Shown piece by piece: positions 58,690 to 64,000 of a stretch of DNA of 64,000 nt. Location of the stretch: NCBI GenBank assembly GCA_015680685.1, contig MNCI01034697.1, positions 667,823 through 731,822 of the forward strand. The letters are read 5' to 3'. The position numbers and the translations under genes are program-made. Position 1 is the first letter of the stretch; each line of letters begins with the position of its first letter. The notes beneath the pieces are model-generated. The model did not search any database and had not been told where the DNA came from. It saw only the letters and a program-made list of their open reading frames with translations. The stretch comes from Gnetum montanum (Eukaryota > Streptophyta > Gnetopsida > Gnetales > Gnetaceae).

Positions 58690-61406
58690 CCTACTACTAT
58701 TACTATTTCTAGAGGAAGCTTGAAAGCATCTAGTAACACTTTCATCTTCTCCTCTTTACCGCGTGGGTTGTATGTAATCCACATGGCTTTAATGATGTGG
58801 GCTGGCATAGGGACATCTCATGAGCATAGCATTGTAAGGAATAACTCCTTGGTGTTGATAAACCATGCTATGAATCATTTGTGTTCAATGTTGAATTTCT
58901 TTATGAGGTTCTATAGTTCATGGTAGTCATTTATCCTTTTGGCTAGGTTCTCAACAATAGATCGTTTATTAGTGAATCTACTCCTAAGAACTTCAAGCTT
59001 AGTGTTGGTTATCTCCAACTACTACTTGGTCTCTTTGTAATGCTTGAATTCCATCTCGTACAAGAGGTAGGAAATGTCCACTTATTTATTCAATTTAATT
59101 CTTAACTTCCCTGATGTCAACATAGCCAAGTTTGCATAACAGAGTGTGGCAAGCTCCATGTACTCCATCATCTCCTCAATTTGCAACACCTTGAGCTAGA
59201 TTTCTACTTTATTATACATGTTTAACCCATCAAAGATGGGTTTCCATACATCACATCTTTGTTGGAGTTTTTGGAGGGCCTCATTTATCTTCTTCTTGGC
59301 TAATTTGATTTCTTTTTCATTTGCCTCCTTGAGAAGCCTGACTTGGTCCTTGTAATGATTCTTGACTTGTTCAAAATTTAGGACATCATTTTCCCAAGAA
59401 ACTACCTCATTGGTCATTTTCTAATGAAGACTTAGACTTCCTCCATTGTAAGATTCCTATTTTTTACTGTCAACCTCCTTAAATCAAGGTTCACCTTAGC
59501 TAGTTGCTCCTACTATTGCTAAATAAATTTGACCATCTAGTCCTTTTGTTGTTCAATATTTCGTAGGAAATGCAGGTCTTTGATGAAAACCAAGTTTTCT
59601 TTATAAACCTATGATAGATCCATATTAGTGTTAAAGGCCATGACCTCTAATAAGGATGTGTCAAAGACTAATGCCTTTACATTTTCAGTCTCCCTTTTTT
59701 ATTGTTTAAGTTGTTGAAAAGCTTCATCCCTTGTAATTTTTAGGTTAAGAATGGCGAGATCAGAGAGATAGGCTTGAAACTTCATAATCTCAATAGCTAA
59801 CCATTGATTCTTGGTGGTGGAATTTGTAATGAGTAGTTTATCCTTTGTCTTAAGTAGCTGTAATTGGATAGTAGTGATTTCATCCAAAAGATCAAAGATC
59901 TTCGAAAGTGGTTGCCATGTTTTCACTAGTCATTTCAACACTTTTCATGTTGGGAAATGCTTAACTAACTACTTTCTACTCCTAAAAATGCTTAGATATC
60001 TACCATTGCAGAAATGTCTATCATGGATGTTGCAAAAGTGTTCAGGACCTCTTCTACCATATTAGCCACTACCTCTACCATTGTCTCTTTTCCTCGATGA
60101 TGCATCACCAGAATAGTCAATCCCTCACCTTCCTCTAAGTAGACCAAGAAGGTTGAGACATTCGTTGAAATTTTAGAGAATTATTATTCAAGGATGGATA
60201 CTATAACTTCTTGAGTGTTAGGATTTGTCCCTGTAGGCACCTGATTCCTTTGTGCTGAGAACAACGGTGTAGTTTCTTGGTCCAACCAACTAATGATCCT
60301 TATGACCTCATTTAGATGGCTTAGGGCTAGATGGTAAACTAATGGTTTCCAACCACTTGTTAATCCCTATCATTATTGTAGCTGCTACTCATGGAGTTTT
60401 TAGAGCCTTTCTATAGTTTTAAGCACTCTAGTATAAATTCTCTTGTAGGTGGTTATAGTGGTGGCCTCTCCTTTCCTTGTAGTTTTGCTGCTACCTAATC
60501 CTTCATCATCTCCTACTAGGATGTGATAGGAGCATGAAGAACCATGTCATTAGCATAGCATGTTATGCCTTCCCTTCTACATAGTTTTCTAATCAGACAT
60601 AGAAAGTGGAGTGTCTTCATTCTTATTTCGTTCTCCTTAAAGATCTTCTCTATCTTTAGATAAATAGGTTATGAAAGGTTGATAGGGAACTTTCCTCTTA
60701 GAGTGACACACACATAGGAGTAGAAGGCTATTCCCTTAATTGGCCTCATAGTGGCATTTAGGTGATAGGTCATGATGAGTGCATTGTACTTCTTATAGTC
60801 CACTCCATAGTAATGTTGAACACACTCTTTCTTGGCTTTTGCATATGCTTGGGTTAAGATTTTTTCCAATGATGTTCCAATGTCAAGCAAATTGAGGACC
60901 TTTACAATGACCTTAGCTGAGTAGGAAACTATGATGTTCTTAATTTTGACATATGCATCTCCTTGGCAAGTTTTCGAGAATCGGCAGGTCTCCCTCATGT
61001 ACTATTCTCCACTAGAGGAGAGAATGGGCCACAAGTGAGGCCCCTATAATTGGGTGCGGACTTCCTTTGGTGCCAATTCCAAGAAGGATCCAAAGTTTAG
61101 TTCTTGAAGAATGGAACTTTAAATCTCCGTGGTTTTGATTCTTTCTAGGTAGGCCTCCTTTCATGTAACTTCAAGGTTAGGTATTGGCCTAGGGGCTTCA
61201 TCTTGCTTGGATTGGCCAATCTTAGTAATGGGAATCTGTCGAATAGATTCTACCTTGGTCTCCTCCTGAAGATGTCCTGTTGCATGTGTTACCTCAGCCT
61301 CTTGCTCTTGGGGTTGCTATGGTTGTTGTTGGTGTCTTCCTTCTCTTGGTGACTTTTCCCAAGGCTGGGAAGGTCCTCCTACTAGTGATTCTCTCTTTGA
61401 TGCCAT
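58690..61406 (-). pseudogene. Third ORF of element E: unknown protein with coiled-coil part
   Basis: On the minus strand an ATG at 61404-61406 starts MASKRESLVGG, directly after GATCATAG. About 900 codons can be followed with stops and frame changes. The order is a Gln/Pro/Glu-rich N-terminus; a compact domain at about 60500-61000 (open for 109 codons at 60669-60998: KNIIVSYSAKVIVKVLNLLD, AKAKKECVQHYYGVDYKKY, FYSYVCVTLRGKFPINLS) then LHFLCLIRKLCRREGI; and a Lys/Glu/Leu-rich C-terminal part (59196-59926) with heptad-like spacing. The middle part faintly recalls the 'putative plant transposon protein' domain found near Athila-type elements, but I cannot verify that. Position between pol and 3' LTR is the env-like slot; I see no signal peptide or membrane segment. 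A and C keep only short remnants of it. Confidence 0.6.
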
Positions 61407-62190
61407 CTATGATCACAAACGTAACCCCATGTCAGTGTTTTAGATTATAACACTTGATTCTTTTGATACCTTTCTTATTACATCAGGTTACACTTAGGTT
61501 TGTTTGGAATCTTGGTACACTTATTATTTTAATAATCAGTTACCAAAATTTTTTGTGAGGTTTAACCCATTTAGGATTAGTATTTTAATATTATTTTAAT
61601 GGATAAACCATGGGAAGTTAGAAAAATTTCAAAAAAAATTTCTAGAAGAAACTAAAGGTTTATGACCCCTACAATGTAAAGTGTACCTTTGATAGCTAGA
61701 GAAATAAAGAAAAAGGTGAATCATGTGAGAAGTATGAGAGTTATGGCACTTAGAAGGGATTTAGGCTCTAAAAACATAAAACATTTTCTATTGTTTGGAA
61801 GAAAATGGTGAAAAATTGGCCAAGTGTCATGCCTATATATAGTATTTTTATACTGCATCGACAGGGATGTGTCAATAGGGATGTGTCGATGCATTTGGCT
61901 ACATCAACAAAGATGCATTGATATAACTATTTAAGCTAATTTTTTACATAGTAAAAATGAAAAATTTCAAAAGAGTTTGGAAGTGAAAAAAAAAGCCCAA
62001 AGAAATCCAGAAAATCATAGAAGGATTGTAAAACATGGAAGAGGGATTAAATATATTGGGAGAGGACTTGGCTGAAAGTTGGATGATTTATGGATGCCAA
62101 AGTAAAAATAGAATTGGACGTTCAAAATGATGGAGAGATAAGACTAATCACAGAAATGACCAAAGGATAGGAAGTTTAACTTTAAAAGAT
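61407..62190 (-). promoter_or_regulatory. Leader of the third ORF with an LTR-like TATA module and splice acceptor
   Basis: On the minus strand a cluster of TTGATG/ATCGAC-type motifs (61855-61925) is followed by ACTATATATAGGCATGACACT (about 61824-61845), closely similar to the U3-TATA of the C LTR (ACTATAAATATGCATGCACT). About 440 bases further on, the ORF starts immediately after GATCATAG. C lacks the TATA module but keeps the acceptor-like AG. It may be an internal promoter, an LTR fragment, or chance survival of an older LTR. Confidence 0.45.
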
Positions 62191-63470
62191 CAAGGGGTAT
62201 GCAAGTGGATCCTCCCCAAAGTAGACTCATGTCATTAATGCCCTTCCATGTTCTCATCCCAAGGAGTCCATATGCACCAAGGATGATTAATAACCGTAGG
62301 AAGTTAAAAATCAAATCCATGTGAAAGATAATTGAAGGATTATGACATACCAAGAAAAATAGATTAATTGACTATGATAGGATGTAATGATATGTTCAAT
62401 GATGAGATTAGAGTGATGAGAGAGAGAGATTGGTATGAGAGTCTCGCATTCCTATCACATGAAGTCCTTGTAGAACCTATGGCTAAGATGATACGATACC
62501 ATCCCATCCTTAGTTGGAACCAAGTCCATCCACATTCAATGACATCATATTATCATGTTTTGACTATTCAACTAATGAGAGTTCATGACCATCCCCAAAG
62601 GGCAACCCCCACTCCAAGTGGAGAAGAAAAATGAAGTAGGAAGATAGAGAGGATCTTAGTTAGAGGGGCACCTTCAAGCATGCGTAACATGTCTTTCTAG
62701 CCCCATAACTAGTGCTTGTAGCTCATTATTATGTCTAAGGGGTGTGCTTTGAATTTCCATGTTTTTTTTTCATAGGAACCACACCATGCAAAGACATGCT
62801 TCCTATTATGATTAACAGTAGGGATGGTGAATGACCAATAAGGATACCCATAAAACTCAAGAAGGAAGTTAGGTAAAAAAGGTAACAAATTGCTTTGAAG
62901 CCACACCCTTGTTCATCCCACTTCATCCCTTCAAAGTTTGTAAAGTTTCAAGATCATTAATTTTTTTAAAGTTATAATTATGGAAGGACCTCATGCTTCT
63001 AAGATGAAAATCCCCATAGAGTTGAGTGGAATGGATGGATGTTGTGGACTTACTGCCTAATATCATTAGAAAAATAATGATTCTTTAATCCAAGACATAA
63101 TCCCAAGATGAAATCCAATCATTGAACAATCAGTCCAAACATTAAATACAATATTAAATAAACTTTTAGTAGTAGTAGTATTTGTGACAAAAACTTAAGA
63201 TTCATGATAAACAAATAAGAAAACAACACATAAGAGAATACAAATAAGGTAAAATATATAAAATAAGTTTTCAAATATTCAAGAAATTGAAAACATATAA
63301 AGAATAGTGTAAAACAAAAAGTTAAAAAATTAGATAGCATGCACAAAATCATAACATGGGTGGCCATCTCACCCATGAGTTGGAAGGAGGAGATTCAAAA
63401 GATAGAGCATGCTCATCCATCGGTTGAGATGTCCATGTTATTTGTTATCCTTGGTTCTAGGTAAGGTTTC
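62191..63470 (-). other. 3' non-coding region of element E
   Basis: No convincing gene. It shares with A and C the blocks CAAGTGGATCCTCCCCAAAG (62194), CTAGTGCTTGTAGCTCATTA (62709, inverted in A at 9447-9467), AGGGGTGTGCTTTGAATT (62738; A at 9408-9427) and ATGGATGTTGTGGACTTACT (63035). These lie in the same order as in A. Confidence 0.75.
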
Positions 63471-63472
63471 AC

Positions 63473-64000
63473 TTATTGGATGTTTATTAGCAATCTTTTT
63501 TCTAGGCTAGAAGGATGATAAATCATCATGATCCAAGAAGAAAAAGTTGTATGAATAATATAAGGCCCTTTCCATAGCATCCAAAATTTTTTCTGTTGTG
63601 GTACATGCATGGGATTCCAATAAAGAACCTTATCACCTAGTTGGAATTTAAATTTCCTTATGCATGAGTCATGATGTTTTTTGGCATGTGCCTTGTTTAC
63701 CTCATTCATGGATAGTGCTACCTACCAATTTTCATCTAGCACATTCAATGTCATTATATGTTCCTTTTTTGCTAGACTTAAAGTAAGGTCAAGTTCACAA
63801 TCCATTAAAAGTGTACAAAGCTCCATTTGAATTGGAAAAGTTGGTAGTTTGTTGTACACTAGTTCATAAATGCAATAATGAATAAGAAGTTTCCAAGAGG
63901 ATTAATAGGCCCATAGAGCATCATTGAGTTTTTTGCTCCAATCTTTCCTATATTTACTACCTATGTTGGTTAGTATTCTGGTTATTTTCCTATTGGTGGC
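63473..64000 (-). pseudogene. End of pol (integrase C-terminal domain) of element E, partial
   Basis: The minus strand, read from the window edge, starts ATNRKITRILTNIGSKYRKD just after the place of the catalytic Glu. It continues with DWSKKLNDALWAY and ends KFQLGDKVLYWNPMHVPQ ... LLINIQ-stop at 63473. It aligns residue by residue with element A (8165-8688, KYQLGDKVLYWNPTHVPQ). Two stops are visible. The catalytic core itself is outside the window. No chromodomain follows. Confidence 0.9.

Larger units (their letters stand above)
56235..64000 (-). mobile_element. Element E: relative of A and C with a long third ORF (runs off the window)
   Basis: A minus-strand element whose 3' LTR lies at 56235-58369 (in two blocks with a spacer), followed upstream by a third ORF (61406 to about 58690), non-coding blocks shared with A and C, and the end of pol (63473-64000), which is close in sequence to pol of A. 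It sits in the integrase of D. The rest of pol, gag and the 5' LTR are outside the window, so no target duplication can be checked (the left flank is CTAAG, 56230-56234). I treat the parts as one element because their order matches A and C, but boundaries inside are inferred. Confidence 0.75.

Noticed and set aside
61410-61906. A complete separate LTR directly upstream of the third ORF, with TGGCATCAAAGA as an iMet-like primer site
   Set aside because: Its body does not match the E 3' LTR, the primer match is poor (three of twelve differ), and the same AG|ATGG junction occurs in A and C without an LTR. Kept only as a TATA-module finding.
1-64000. CRISPR arrays, bacterial operons, rRNA genes
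   Set aside because: No regularly spaced repeats, ribosome binding sites or rRNA motifs; all signals are those of a plant nuclear genome.

Overview
The window reads as nuclear DNA of a seed plant with a large, repeat-choked genome. A gymnosperm (conifer-like) source is my best guess, from the very low gene density, old and heavily mutated nested retrotransposons, and a 1.7 kb intron in a gene family whose single intron is often short. That assignment is inference. Only one intact host gene is visible: a tau-class-like glutathione S-transferase (exons 34047-34391 and 36141-36494) with its own TATA box, G-box and poly(A) signal. Almost everything else is mobile DNA.

Left third. Element A (1591-11488, +) is a complete but dead LTR retrotransposon: LTRs, GTCAT target duplication, tRNA-Asp-type primer site, gag-PR-RT-RH-IN and a long non-coding 3' part. 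A Ty1/copia pol remnant F (12530-13154, resuming 26213-27300, +) is split by chromovirus B (13155-26212, -, iMet-type primer site, chromodomain). B is itself split by element C (18055-24342, -). C is a relative of A that keeps LTRs, primer site and gag but has lost pol entirely.

Centre. An L1-type LINE fragment (about 29170-30990, -) and an RTE-type LINE (about 31090-32749, +) lie upstream of the GST gene. Downstream come a 105-bp minisatellite and an L1 endonuclease fragment.

Right half. The L1 endonuclease fragment is broken by element D (38736 onward, +), an Athila-like LTR element. D carries a solo LTR of the A family in its gag (40997-41750, CAAAT duplication), an unknown insert of about 0.67 kb in RT, a Tekay/Del-like chromovirus G between its RNase H and integrase (45818-55769, -, AAAAG duplication), and the end of element E in its integrase (from 56235, -, running off the window).

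A, C, the solo LTR and E form one family: LTRs ending TGAT...ATCA, a tRNA-Asp primer site where visible, and a third ORF between pol and the 3' LTR. In A, C and E that ORF starts exactly after an AG, as if it were read from a spliced RNA. In E it is long (about 900 codons with stops) and is preceded by an LTR-like TATA module. This third ORF and its expression signals are the least explained structure here. Four of the seven readable reverse transcriptases have lost a catalytic aspartate, so the window is a graveyard rather than an active site. Coordinates given with 'about' are limited by frameshifts and by reading without alignment tools.
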